Source: Lachnospiraceae bacterium AC2029 (GTDB taxonomy: Bacteria; Bacillota; Clostridia; Lachnospirales; Lachnospiraceae). From it: 64,000 nt of DNA. The position numbers were made by a program, and so were the translations under genes. The DNA lies in the NCBI GenBank assembly GCA_000703065.1, contig JNLK01000001.1, positions 2,130,001-2,194,000 on the forward strand. The letters run 5' to 3'. The notes under the pieces are model-generated. The model worked only from the letters and a program-made list of their open reading frames with translations, searched no databases and was not told where the DNA came from. Shown one piece after another: positions 1 through 9,900 of this stretch (positions are counted from its first letter, which is position 1; each line of letters starts with the position of its first letter).

Positions 1-549
1 GGAAAGACCCTTCAGGAATACCTGACCTACGTCGGCTTCACCTTCTCCGACAAGACCTACGAAACCTACCTTGCGGAATATGAAAAAGAACGTGCAGATG
101 CAGAAAAGGCTCTGAAGGAAGCAGAAGAGATCCTGGCCCGCAAGGCAAATGAAACCCCGGAGCAGCCGGTGGTCTCCTTCCCCGAGATCCCGGGCGTGAC
201 CTTCTTTGATCCGATCCAGCCAAGTGTCTGGACAGACTGGGAAAAGGTAAATGCAGAGAATACAGTAAAAGAGATGACCGAATTCCTGAAGAAGGATGCG
301 ATGACAAAAGAAGAATATCAGAAGAACTGCAAGGTATCCGACGGAGCATTCTTCCTGACCAGCCGCGGACGTAAGAACAGCACGAGCATGAGCAGCGGCA
401 CCGCAGCAGACTACTACTACAAGGGAGTTGGACTTCAGGACAACTCCTGCAAGGAGAAAGAAAACCACTACCTCTACATCTCTGAGGGCTTCAGCACAAC
501 CAAGAGAAATGAAGCAAAAGCAGATCTGTACTTCCTGGTAGCAAGATAA
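1..549 (+). CDS. C-terminal part of a hypothetical protein
   Basis: The reading frame is open from base 1, so the start lies outside the window and 182 residues are visible. Residues about 25-52 are rich in Glu, Lys and Ala with heptad-like spacing and probably form a helix or coiled coil. A short Pro-rich linker and a mixed soluble segment of about 110 residues follow. The protein ends with TAA at 547-549. I see no membrane segment, wall anchor or known catalytic motif. The downstream gene is on the opposite strand, so this is the last gene of its transcription unit. No family is recognised. Confidence 0.7.
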   Translation, partial: GKTLQEYLTYVGFTFSDKTYETYLAEYEKERADAEKALKEAEEILARKANETPEQPVVSFPEIPGVTFFDPIQPSVWTDWEKVNAENTVKEMTEFLKKDAMTKEEYQKNCKVSDGAFFLTSRGRKNSTSMSSGTAADYYYKGVGLQDNSCKEKENHYLYISEGFSTTKRNEAKADLYFLVAR

Positions 550-663
550 TCATATAGAGAAAGGAAATAAGGAAAACAAAAAAACCGTAGAACCCCGTAG
601 AACGTAAGAGATCTACAGGAGAATCAATGTCACAAGGAGAAAGGATAGGTTAAGGAGAAAAGA

Positions 664-691
664 CTCCGGGTCCGTAGCAACGGGCCCGGAG
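664..691 (+). terminator. GC-rich hairpin after the first gene
   Basis: Arms of 12 bases (664-675 and 680-691, one G-U type mismatch) surround a 4-base loop. No clear T run follows, so it is a weak terminator candidate for the gene ending at 549. Confidence 0.4.
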
Positions 692-700
692 CCTTCATCG

Positions 701-817
701 ATGCTGTACGATATAATGAACTTCCGTCTGCCGCAGCTGTCAATCCAGCCATTGGTGGAAAATGCGGTGAAGCATGGCGTGGGAATGAAAAAGAAGGGCG
801 GAACCGTGACCATATGA
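701..817 (+). pseudogene. Remnant of a histidine kinase ATPase domain
   Basis: A 38-codon frame encodes FRLPQLSIQPLVENAVKHG near its middle. This is the N-box of the HATPase domain of LytS/YehU-type sensor kinases, whose Asn and Lys-His-Gly residues bind ATP-Mg. The kinase encoded just downstream on the other strand has the matching segment LPPLTLQPLVENAIKHG. No phospho-acceptor domain precedes it and the frame stops soon after the motif, so only a scrap of an older kinase gene is left. The rest of 550-841 holds only the hairpin at 664-691. Confidence 0.75.
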
Positions 818-841
818 ACGATAAGAAATTGATGATCCCTT

Positions 842-2590
842 TTAGTCGGAAAGCAGCTGCGAAGACGGGATCAGGATCTTCACCACGGTTCCTCCGCCCT
901 CTCCGGACCGGATGGACAGACTTCCCCCACACATAATCTCCAGACGCTGCCGGATATTTGAAAGGGCAGTATGGGGACTGCTCTCGTCGGAGGGATCAAA
1001 GCCGGGGCCATTATCCTCCACGGAGATCTCGATACCGGAATCCGTATATCTGGTCCGGACGCAGATATGAAGCACGCCGGAAGACTGGTTCATGCCATGC
1101 TTGATTGCATTTTCCACCAGAGGCTGCAGCGTGAGAGGCGGCAGTCGGAAGGCCTTAAAATCCGTATCCTGCTCGATCTGCAGTTTGTCCATATACAGCG
1201 CCTTCTCCACCGCCAGGTAGGCCTGGGTATGCCTAAGCTCCTCGCTGAAGGACACCAGGTTTGTCTCAGAGATTGCGGTAAAATTCCCCTGCAGATATTC
1301 GGTGAAATCATTCACCACAGTTGCTGCCTTCTCAGGATCCTCGCGGCAAAGCAGATAGATGGAAGCAAGGGTGTTGTAGATGAAATGCGGACGGATCTGG
1401 TTCATCATGGATTTCATCCGGGCGTCACGCAGCTCCTCTTCCTTTTTTCGCATCGTCCTTTCCCTGAGAACCGCAAGACGGATAAAGCCGTATCCACGGA
1501 TGATCAGGTTCAGGATCATCCAGATCAGGAATATGCATGCACTGTGCATGGAACCGGTCCAAAGATAGATCAGTAGGTCCGCCGCCATGGTAAGAAAGCA
1601 GGGAAGTGGCCACAGCCATTCCGACAGGCCGGACTTCTTCTTCAGCAAGGTGATGAGATGCATAGTAGCAGTACCCACCCCGAACCAGATCACGGCATCA
1701 TGCAGCTCAAGAGCGTTGAAGAACTGCAGGATCACCAGAAGGAAGGTTGCTCCTGCGGAAATGCAGGTACAGATGATGTCGATCTTCCCCGGTTTCTCTT
1801 CTCCCGTGAAACACATCATGTGGAGGGAGATGACCAGCATCAGCAGATAGCAGACGGTTCCGCCGTACCAGATCTCCTTGTGGATTCCGAAAGAATCAAG
1901 AAGCAGGAGAACCGACGAAAGCCCGCTGAGCTTCCACAGACCGCCCAAAACGGTAATCGTTCCTATACAGAACACCATATGCTTTTCGCGGGATGACACC
2001 GGGATAAAAAGGATAATGATCGACAGGAGCAGACCTGCGATCACGGCGAATGTGCCTAACGCGATCAAAAGCCCTTCCTGGGGAAGCTCGATCTCGGTTA
2101 GCAGGGTATCTCTGCGGATCAGCATAAAGTCCAGTCCCTCTCCCTGTGAACTGCTGAATACCGGGGTCAGGGTCAGGGTGGCGGTTTTTCCGAAGAATTC
2201 CGGGCGCATGGGGATATTCAGCCAGTATTTTCCGGGAGTCCTGCCGATATGCGGCGCGTCTTTCTCGGAGATTTCATACCGATAATCACTGTCCTCCACG
2301 GTAAAGGAGGCATAGGTGTGGTGGAGAAAGACCGAAAACCTGAGTCCTAAGAAGCTTTCCGTATCGAACTCCGGCAGTACAAAGGTGTAGGTATACCTGA
2401 CACCCGCGTATTCTGTAATATCTTCTCGTTCAACCGCCGCGGGCTTCAGGTGGAGAAAAGGCTCTTCCTGCTGTTCCAGCTGGTTTTGTCCGGCATTTAC
2501 GTGGATCAGTACGATCAGGACCAAAGCGAGAAGTATCAAAGGTATGGTGATCAGTTCAACAAGGTACTTTTTCTTAAACCATTTTCTCAT
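842..2590 (-). CDS. LytS/YehU-type membrane sensor histidine kinase
   Basis: This 582-residue kinase should autophosphorylate and pass phosphate to the regulator encoded by the overlapping upstream gene. Residues about 9-31 form a transmembrane helix, about 32-175 an extracytoplasmic beta-rich sensor domain, and about 178-370 a block of several hydrophobic helices resembling a 7TM sensor. The cytoplasmic part has the His_kinase (PF06580-type) box NQIRPHFIYN with acceptor His402, the N-box LVENAIKHG near residues 490-500 and the G-box DNGPGF. The start codon overlaps the end of the regulator gene by four bases (ATGA), so the two are translationally coupled. The signal it senses is unknown. Confidence 0.9.
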   Translation of the reverse strand: MRKWFKKKYLVELITIPLILLALVLIVLIHVNAGQNQLEQQEEPFLHLKPAAVEREDITEYAGVRYTYTFVLPEFDTESFLGLRFSVFLHHTYASFTVEDSDYRYEISEKDAPHIGRTPGKYWLNIPMRPEFFGKTATLTLTPVFSSSQGEGLDFMLIRRDTLLTEIELPQEGLLIALGTFAVIAGLLLSIIILFIPVSSREKHMVFCIGTITVLGGLWKLSGLSSVLLLLDSFGIHKEIWYGGTVCYLLMLVISLHMMCFTGEEKPGKIDIICTCISAGATFLLVILQFFNALELHDAVIWFGVGTATMHLITLLKKKSGLSEWLWPLPCFLTMAADLLIYLWTGSMHSACIFLIWMILNLIIRGYGFIRLAVLRERTMRKKEEELRDARMKSMMNQIRPHFIYNTLASIYLLCREDPEKAATVVNDFTEYLQGNFTAISETNLVSFSEELRHTQAYLAVEKALYMDKLQIEQDTDFKAFRLPPLTLQPLVENAIKHGMNQSSGVLHICVRTRYTDSGIEISVEDNGPGFDPSDESSPHTALSNIRQRLEIMCGGSLSIRSGEGGGTVVKILIPSSQLLSD

Positions 2591-3183
2591 GCCTTCAGCC
2601 CCCTGACCGGAAAGCGCAGATGCCTTAACTCATGGCTGATCTTCTCGGGCGTCAGCGGTTTGAGGATATATCCGCTGCAATGATCTGCCAATGCATCCTT
2701 CATGTATTCTGGATGGGAAGTAAGAAAGATCACATTCAGCTGACTGTTGAGTGCGGTAAGCGCCCGTCCCAGACTGATCCCGTCTTCACTGCCCAGCTCG
2801 ATATCCAGAAATGCAATGGAAATGTGACGGCTGCATGCAAATTCCTGGGCTTCTGCGGCACTGCCAAACCCGTAGATCTCAGCTTCCGGCATTGCCTGGC
2901 TCAGCATGCGCCGGGAAGAGGAAAGGATCAGCGGCATATCCTCCACGATGATGACCACAGGTACTTCCTGTGAATCCTGCAGATATTCCATCAGATCCGT
3001 AGGATTCACTCCCAGACACTCCGCCAGTCGTGACAGCATATGCAGATCCGGAAGACGGGTTCCCGTTTCCCAGTTCGCAATGGTGCTTCTGGAGACCGAC
3101 ATCCGGTCGCTCAGCTGAGACTGGGTGATACCCCGGGCCTCCCGCAGCTGCCTTATGGTGTTTCCAAAGTTATTTACATTCAT
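2587..3183 (-). CDS. Response regulator with N-terminal XRE helix-turn-helix
   Basis: The 198-residue protein has an HTH_3/XRE DNA-binding domain at residues about 4-57 (NTIRQLREARGITQSQLSDR, then SRSTIANWETG). A CheY-like receiver follows from about 65, with the acidic pocket VEDM, the phospho-acceptor in FLDIELG, a switch Thr in FLTSH and Lys in LKP. Kinase partners of this class normally work with receiver-LytTR or receiver-AraC regulators, so an output domain of XRE type placed before the receiver is unusual. A start 39 bases upstream is possible. This one was chosen because AGGGG lies 9 bases before it and the promoter's -10 box ends at 3231, leaving almost no leader for the longer form. 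Confidence 0.88.
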   Translation of the reverse strand: MNVNNFGNTIRQLREARGITQSQLSDRMSVSRSTIANWETGTRLPDLHMLSRLAECLGVNPTDLMEYLQDSQEVPVVIIVEDMPLILSSSRRMLSQAMPEAEIYGFGSAAEAQEFACSRHISIAFLDIELGSEDGISLGRALTALNSQLNVIFLTSHPEYMKDALADHCSGYILKPLTPEKISHELRHLRFPVRGLKA

Positions 3184-3230
3184 CCCCAATATCCCCTGAT
3201 CATTTCTGATGATTACCTTCACATGTTTTT

Positions 3231-3259
3231 ATCTTATCAATTCAGGTTGTTTCGGTCAA
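3231..3259 (-). promoter_or_regulatory. Sigma-A-type promoter of the two-component operon
   Basis: Read on the minus strand, TTGACC and TAAGAT are separated by 17 bases. Transcription would start near 3224, giving a leader of about 40 bases before the chosen regulator start. Confidence 0.65.
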
Positions 3260-3330
3260 GATTTTGACGGGGACTTGAAGTAAGGGGGGAAGTTTTTTTT
3301 AGAACGAAATTATGGAGAGTGTCTTCTGAT

Positions 3331-3387
3331 TGCCGTGGAATTACCGGATGATAGCCGTGGAATTGTCAACTTATTGCCGGCGAAATT
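3331..3387 (+). repeat. Three phased 12-13-bp direct repeats upstream of a promoter
   Basis: TGCCGTGGAATT (3331), AGCCGTGGAATT (3353) and TGCCGGCGAAATT (3375) start exactly 22 bases apart. That is about two helical turns, so all three face the same side of the DNA. A fainter fourth copy may follow near 3397. The spacing suggests cooperative binding by an activator. The neighbouring XRE-receiver regulator is the obvious candidate, but this is inference. Confidence 0.6.
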
Positions 3388-3425
3388 GTCAGTTAATTGT
3401 CGAGGACGTTCCATATTGTCACACA

Positions 3426-3446
3426 AATGTCACGTTCTGTGACATT
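3426..3446. promoter_or_regulatory. Perfect inverted repeat next to a promoter
   Basis: AATGTCAC and GTGACATT flank a 5-base centre. The right arm ends two bases before the -35 box of the promoter at 3449. An 8-bp perfect dyad of this size is a typical binding site for a dimeric helix-turn-helix protein. Confidence 0.6.
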
Positions 3447-3448
3447 CC

Positions 3449-3478
3449 TTGCGACACAGCCTACAATTTGGGTATAAT
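3449..3478 (+). promoter_or_regulatory. Promoter of the small-peptide unit
   Basis: TTGCGA and TATAAT are separated by 18 bases. It directs rightward transcription through 3595-3747 to the terminator at 3780-3832. Confidence 0.6.
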
Positions 3479-3594
3479 AAATACGATGCGCGGACAAAAA
3501 CAGGAGTGTCGTTTCGAAAGAATGGTTACCGCCTGACACAGGACGGATGCAGAGCTTGAAATACTGAAGGGGAACCGGGCAGAAGACCGGGAAG

Positions 3595-3747
3595 ATGACA
3601 GAGAAAAAGGCTGAGAAGAGGGTTAAAAAATGGACTGAAAAATGGACTAAGAAGTGGGGTATGGTCTATGGGGAAAAGAACAAGATGGTGTATAGCAGAT
3701 ATCAACCAAATGAACGCACCTGGCGGCTTTTTTTCGAGCGCAGGTAA
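3595..3747 (+). CDS. Possible 50-residue cationic peptide
   Basis: The frame begins ATG at 3595 and ends TAA at 3747. The N-terminal half is highly basic, with tryptophans spaced four residues apart (KKWTEKWTKKWG), which would form an amphipathic helix. The C-terminal half ends in RLFFERR. It has no hydrophobic signal peptide and no double-glycine leader. The ribosome-binding site is weak (GGGAAG close to the ATG), which is the main doubt. It is the only reasonable coding frame between a good promoter and a strong terminator, next to a two-component operon. It could instead be an untranslated regulatory RNA. Confidence 0.4.
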   Translation: MTEKKAEKRVKKWTEKWTKKWGMVYGEKNKMVYSRYQPNERTWRLFFERR

Positions 3748-3779
3748 ATTTAGAGATAAAGAAAATAACAGCGATAGAT

Positions 3780-3832
3780 AACCGCCGGAATGAACAGGGA
3801 TTATGATGCCCTGTCATTTCGGCGGTTTTCTT
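3780..3832 (+). terminator. Strong rho-independent terminator
   Basis: A stem of about 19 base pairs, starting AACCGCCG and closing CGGCGGTT with one bulge and one mismatch, is followed by TTTTCTT. It ends the small-peptide transcript ahead of the giant surface-protein gene. Confidence 0.8.
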
Positions 3833-3945
3833 ATGCCGGACATGATAAACACCGAAAAAAAAGGATGGCGACCGATGCGGTGTACATAGACTAAGACGTC
3901 CGGAGCTGATCATATACAGGAGAAGAATTTAAAGGAGGGAAACTT

Positions 3946-6900
3946 ATGGAGAAAAAGCATAGACATGCATTACCAACCAGACTGATCGCGGTAGTGCTTA
4001 CCTTTGCCATGATCGTCAGCGTTCTGACAGGTGTCATGCCGGGAACCGGCATGGCGACGCATGCGGAAACAGAGTATACTTCCGTTTCCACGTTTGATGA
4101 ACTGACTGCGGCAATATCCAGCGGTAAAAACGTTAAACTTACTGCGGATATTGAGGTAACGAGAGAAATAGGAGCTTTCGGCAATATTATCATAGACGGT
4201 GCCGGAAAGAAACTGACAGGAGGTGGTGATCACCGTTTCTTTAATGTGGACGATATCCTTGTACTGAAAAATGTTACGGTTTCCGGTTTTTCAGCCAGGG
4301 GTGGCGGTGCTATCTCTAATAGTGGCACTCTCGTATTGGATCACTGTATTTTTTCGGGTAACAGTTCCAATTACTCAGGCGCAGGTGGAGGGGCCATAGA
4401 GAATGGAGGTAAGTTATATGCGACAGGTACTACTTTCTCTGGGAATTATACAGGAGAAATTGGTGGCGCTATAAATAATTATGGTGGATCTCTTTATCTG
4501 ACAAACTGTACCTTTACAAACAATTATACAACTGCAACGGGTGAAGCATACGGCGGTGCAATAGGTAACAACAATACATCAGGAGATGTCCGTATTATCA
4601 ATTGTACTTTTACGGGCAACTATTATGCCAATGATACGAGCAAAAGAAGTGATTTTGGAGAGTTCCGTACTCCAACTAACTACACCATAGCCGGTTGCAA
4701 TGGTATAGTCATAACACCATCCCCATCCGGGCTAAAAACTGTTCAGTATGGTGCAGCGATTCTGGATTATTCCGATCTGAGTAATATTCTATTTGACTAT
4801 GCTTCAAGTACGATCGGAGTATATACGCTGGTTGTCACCGGCGGTGCCAATGCTACAAGTACCGGCAAAACGACCCAGATCCAGGCGGCCGCTACCGATA
4901 TTGATCAGATTACATTTACTGCGGATGCAAACTATACGTTTCCGGCTTTTGAAATGCCGGACCAAAACGGCATATCGGTAACAAGAACCAGTGACACCGT
5001 TGTAACCATTTCAGGTACAATGACTGCTGATACGGAAATTGTCGTTCCGGATGCTGCAAATCTGTCGGCTACCGCACCGACGATCAGCGCCGTAACAGCT
5101 CCGGAACTTGCCTATGGTTATACCGAGGGCAGTGTCAGTGTGACGGCAACGGCAGCAGAAGGACATACTCTCAGTTATCAGTGGTATTCCAATACGTCAA
5201 ATAGTAACGTAGGTGGAACTGAAATTTCCGGTGCAACGGATGCAAGCTATGACATTCCTACCGGGAAAGCCACCGGAACAGAAGAGTATTATTATTGTGT
5301 AGTAACGGCGACACGTGATAGCGACAGTCAGACTGCAGTTGCAACGTCCGACGCGGTAAAAGTGGAGGTTTCCAAAGCAGATCCGACTGCAGTTGTGCCT
5401 ACGGCAACGGCAACCTACGGACAGACCCTTGCAGATGTAACGCTGACGAACCCGGATGGGAACACGGCGGGAACATGGGCGTGGGTAGACGCGGCAACTA
5501 CAGGTGTCGGAGCTGCAGGTAATAATACCTTCAAAGCAAACTTCACACCCAATGACGCAGCGAACTACAATGGAAAAACAAATGTTGACGTAACAATAGC
5601 AGTCAGCCAGGCGGATCCCACTGTTGCTGCACCTACCGGTGTTACGGCAACCTACGGTCAGATCCTTTCAGAAGTAACAATGACGAACCCCGAAGGAAAT
5701 ACACCGGGTACATGGGCATGGACTGATGAAACCGCAGAAGTTGGTAATGTAGGCACCAATACATTTACGGCAATTTTCACACCGACGGATACGGATAATT
5801 ACAATTCAGTCAGTGGCGTGGAAGTGACTGTAACGGTCAGCATGGCGGATCCGGTTGCTTTAGCACCTTCCGGCGAGGCATACTATGGCCAGACCCTTGC
5901 AAATGTTGCATTGACAAATCCCAATGGGAACACCCCGGGAACATGGACATGGGTAGACGCAGGTACTACCAGCGTTGGCAGTGAAGGTACAAATACCTTT
6001 AAGGCAAACTTCACACCCACGGATACCGCGAACTATAACAGTGTGTCAAATGTTGATGTACAGGTTACAGTTACGATAGATCCTGACGACAAGGCAGCGG
6101 TGGATGCAGTAAATGCGAAGATCGATGCGCTTCCGATGCCGGACAATGTTGCGATAACAAACGCAGCAGCCATCAATGAAGCGAAAGCTGCATATACAGC
6201 CCTCACCGCTCTGCAGAAGACACTCATCAGTGCAGAGAGCGTTGCCAAACTGACGGATTGCGAGACGAAACTGGTTAAGGCGTATATTGCAGACCTTACA
6301 GAGCCGGCAAATGTGAAAGCAGCCGACAAGACGGCTATCGAGACAGCAAGAGCTGCATTTGATGCACTCTCCATGACACAGAGGAGCAAGATCACTTCTG
6401 CAGAATCGAAGAAGCTGCAGGATGCAGAGAAAGTGCTTGCATTTGAGTTATACAAGCCGGGACTGAAGAATACAGCAAGCAACATGGCAAAGGAAGGCGA
6501 TTCCGAAGCCTGCAAGACATTGATCGCGGATGCAAAAACAGCCATCGATGATCTGGCTTATGATTTTTCGAAGACACCTGAAGCTAACAAGGACGCGGAA
6601 GATGCTATCATCGAAGCGCTGATGTCTGATCTTGATACTCAGCGTGCGGCAGATGCGGTTTTGGATCTGATTGCGGCGATTCCCAAGCAGATCACAAAAG
6701 AAACTGCAGAGGAGAAGATTCAGGCAGCGAGAGCAGCGTACGACAAATTAAAGGATGCACAAAAAGCACTGGTTGACGAAGTAAGCTTAACGAAACTGAC
6801 CGATTCCGAAACAGTACTTGCAGTGGCAGCGGAGATTGAAGCGCTTCCGACTGCAGAGGATGTAAAGGATACGGACGTTAAGGCCATTCACGAAGCAAGA

Positions 6901-9900
6901 GAAGCATTTGATGCATTAAGTATTACCCAGAAGGCTATGTTAGACGGTACATTGCGTTCAAAGCTTCAGGACTGTGAAGAAGCACTGATCAGCGATGTCA
7001 CGGATAGTATTGTAGATTTTACGGAAATTACCGACGAGAATATAGCTGAGGTTAAGGATTTACTGGATTCCTATGATGCACTGACTGACGAAGAGAAGGC
7101 AGCAGTGAATGAAAAGATAGGAAAAGAAGGTACAAAGAAGCTTGCGGATCTTGAGAAAGCATATGATGTTGCAGAACGTGTTTCCGGACTGAAGGACGCA
7201 AAGGATATCAGTGCAGCAGATGAGAAGGATGTTTCACTTGTGAGAACTGCCTATGGACTTCTTTCCCAGTCACAGAAGGCAATGGTCTCTGAAGCGGCAT
7301 TGGCTAAACTGGAGGCAGCAGAGGCGAAGCTTGCAGAGCTGAAGGAAGAGGCAGCGCTGGAAGAAGAAAAGGCAGATGCCATCGACAGACTGGGAGACTA
7401 TGCACAGGCGAAGGCTCTTGCAGATGCCGACGAAGCAGAGCAGGCAGCGTATAACAAGGCGGTAACTGACGGTCAGGCAGCTATCGAAGCAGCAACGGAT
7501 AAAGCAGCAGTAGAACAGGCACTCGTTAATGCCAAGGCAGCAGTGGATGCAGCTCTTAAGAAGATCAACGCTGACAGAGCAGCTGCAGCAGCGGCAGAAG
7601 CTGAGATGGAAGAAGCAGATGAGACCCTTGCGGCAGCAGAAGCTTTGGCAGATATTGTTAAGGCAAATGCAGAAACGGCAGCAGCAGACCCGTATGCATC
7701 CGAAGAGGATAAGAAGGCCATCGACGATGCAGCAAAGACGCTTGATGATGCAGTGAAGGCAGCAGAAGCGCTTCCGACTACTGCAACAGCGGCAGAAAAG
7801 ACTGCAGCAGCAGATAAGATTGCAGATGCAGCGGCAGCGCTGGCAGCAGTAACCGATACAGCAGAGGTGAACTCTGCAGCAGCAAAGGCAGCAGCAGAAG
7901 CCCTTGAAGCAGCAAAGACTTCCGCAGATACAAGACTGGAAGACTACGCACAGGCTAAGGCTCTGGCTGATGCCGATGAGAAGGAGCAGGCAGCGTATAA
8001 TAAGGCGGTAACTGATGGTCAGGCAGCCATCGCAGCAGCAAAGGATCCGGCAGAAGCAGCTAAGGCACTCGCTGATGCCAAGGCAGCAATTGATGCAGCA
8101 CTCGCAAAGATCAAGGCTGACAGAGCAGCTGCAGCAGCGGCAGAAGCTGAGATGAAAGAAGCAGATGAGACCCTTGCGGCAGCAGAAGCTTTGGCAGATA
8201 TTGTTAAGGCAAATGCAGAAACGGCAGCAGCAGACCCGTATGCATCTGAAGAGGATAAGAAGGCCATCGACGATGCAGCAAAGACACTTGAAGATGCAAT
8301 AAAGGCAGCAAATGCGCTTGCAGACACTGCAACAGCGGCAGAAAAGACTGCAGCAGCAGATAAGATTGCAGATGCAGCGGCAGCGCTCGCAGCAGTAACC
8401 GATGTAGCAGAGGTGAACTCCGCAGCAGCGAAGGCAGCAGCAGAAGCGCTTGAAGCAGCAAAGACTTCCGCAGATACAAGACTGGAAGACTACGCACAGG
8501 CTAAGGCTCTGGCCGATGCCACAAAGGAAGAGAAGGAAGCTTATGACAAGGCAGTAACCGATGGTCAGGCAGCCATCGCAGCAGCAAAGGATCCGGCAGA
8601 AGCAGCTAAGGCACTGGCTGATGCCAAGGCAGCAATCGATGCAGCTCTTAAGAAGATCAATGACGACAGAGCAGCTGCAGCAGCGGCAGAAGCCGAGATG
8701 AAAGAAGCAGATGGGACGCTTGCAGCAGCAGAGGCTATAGCAGAGCTTGTTAAGGCAAATGCAGAAACGGCAGCAGAAGACGAGTATGCGTCCGCTACGG
8801 ATAAGCAGGCCATCAGCGACGCAGAAGCAACCCTGGATGCGGCAGTGAAGGCAGCGAATGAGCTTCCGGTAACTGCAACAGCAGCAGATAAGAAGGCGGC
8901 AGCAGATGCGATCGTAAATGCAGCAAAGGCTCTGGACGAAGCAACTGACACAGCAAAGGTGAACTCCGCAGCAGCAAAGGCAGCAGCAGAGGAAGAGGCA
9001 GCTGCAGCAGCACAGCTCGCAGCAGCAAAGGCTACGGCAGGCGACAGACTGGATGATTATTCCGAGGCAAAGGCGCTTGCAGATGCTACAGCGGACGAGA
9101 AGGCAGCTTATGACCAGGCAGTCGCAGATGGTAAGGCAGCCATCGCAGCAGCAAAGGACATGGATGAAGTGGCAAAGGCAGTCACCGATGCTAAGGCAGC
9201 AATCGATGCAGCTCTTAAGAAGATCAATGACGACAGAGCAGCTGCAGCAGCGGCAGAAGCCGAGATGAAAGAAGCAGATGAGACGCTTGCAGCAGCAGAG
9301 GCTATAGCAGAGCTTGTTAAGGCAAATGCAGAAACGGCAGCAGAAGATGAGTATGCGTCCGCTACGGATAAGCAGGCCATCAGCGACGCAGAAGCAACCC
9401 TGGATGCAGCAGTGAAGGCAGCGAATGAACTTCCTGCAACTGCAACAGCAGAGGATAAGAATAACGCGGCAAAGGCAGTTGAAGATGCAGCGGCAGCACT
9501 TTCTGCAGCAACCGATGCAGCAAAGGTGAACTCCGCAGCGGCAAAGGCAGCAGCAGAAGCGCTTGAAGCAGCAAAGACTTCCGCAGATACAAGACTGGAA
9601 GACTATGCGCAGGCTAAGGCTCTGGCCGATGCCACAAAGGAAGAGAAGGAAGCTTATGACAAGGCAGTAACCGATGGTCAGGCAGCCATCGCAGCAGCAA
9701 AGGATCCGGCAGAAGCAGCTAAGGCACTGGCTGATGCCAAGGCAGCAATCGATGCGGCTCTTAAGAAGATCAATGACGACAGAGCAGCTGCAGCAGCGGC
9801 AGAAGCCGAGATGAAAGAAGCAGATGGGACGCTTGCAGCAGCAGAGGCTATAGCAGAGCTTGTTAAGGCAAATGCAGAAACGGCAGCAGAAGACGAGTAT

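Noticed and set aside
3330-3536. 68-codon frame through the region with phased repeats
   Set aside because: It runs across the repeats, the dyad and the promoter, lacks a ribosome-binding site, and has odd repetitive composition. The region is better explained as regulatory.
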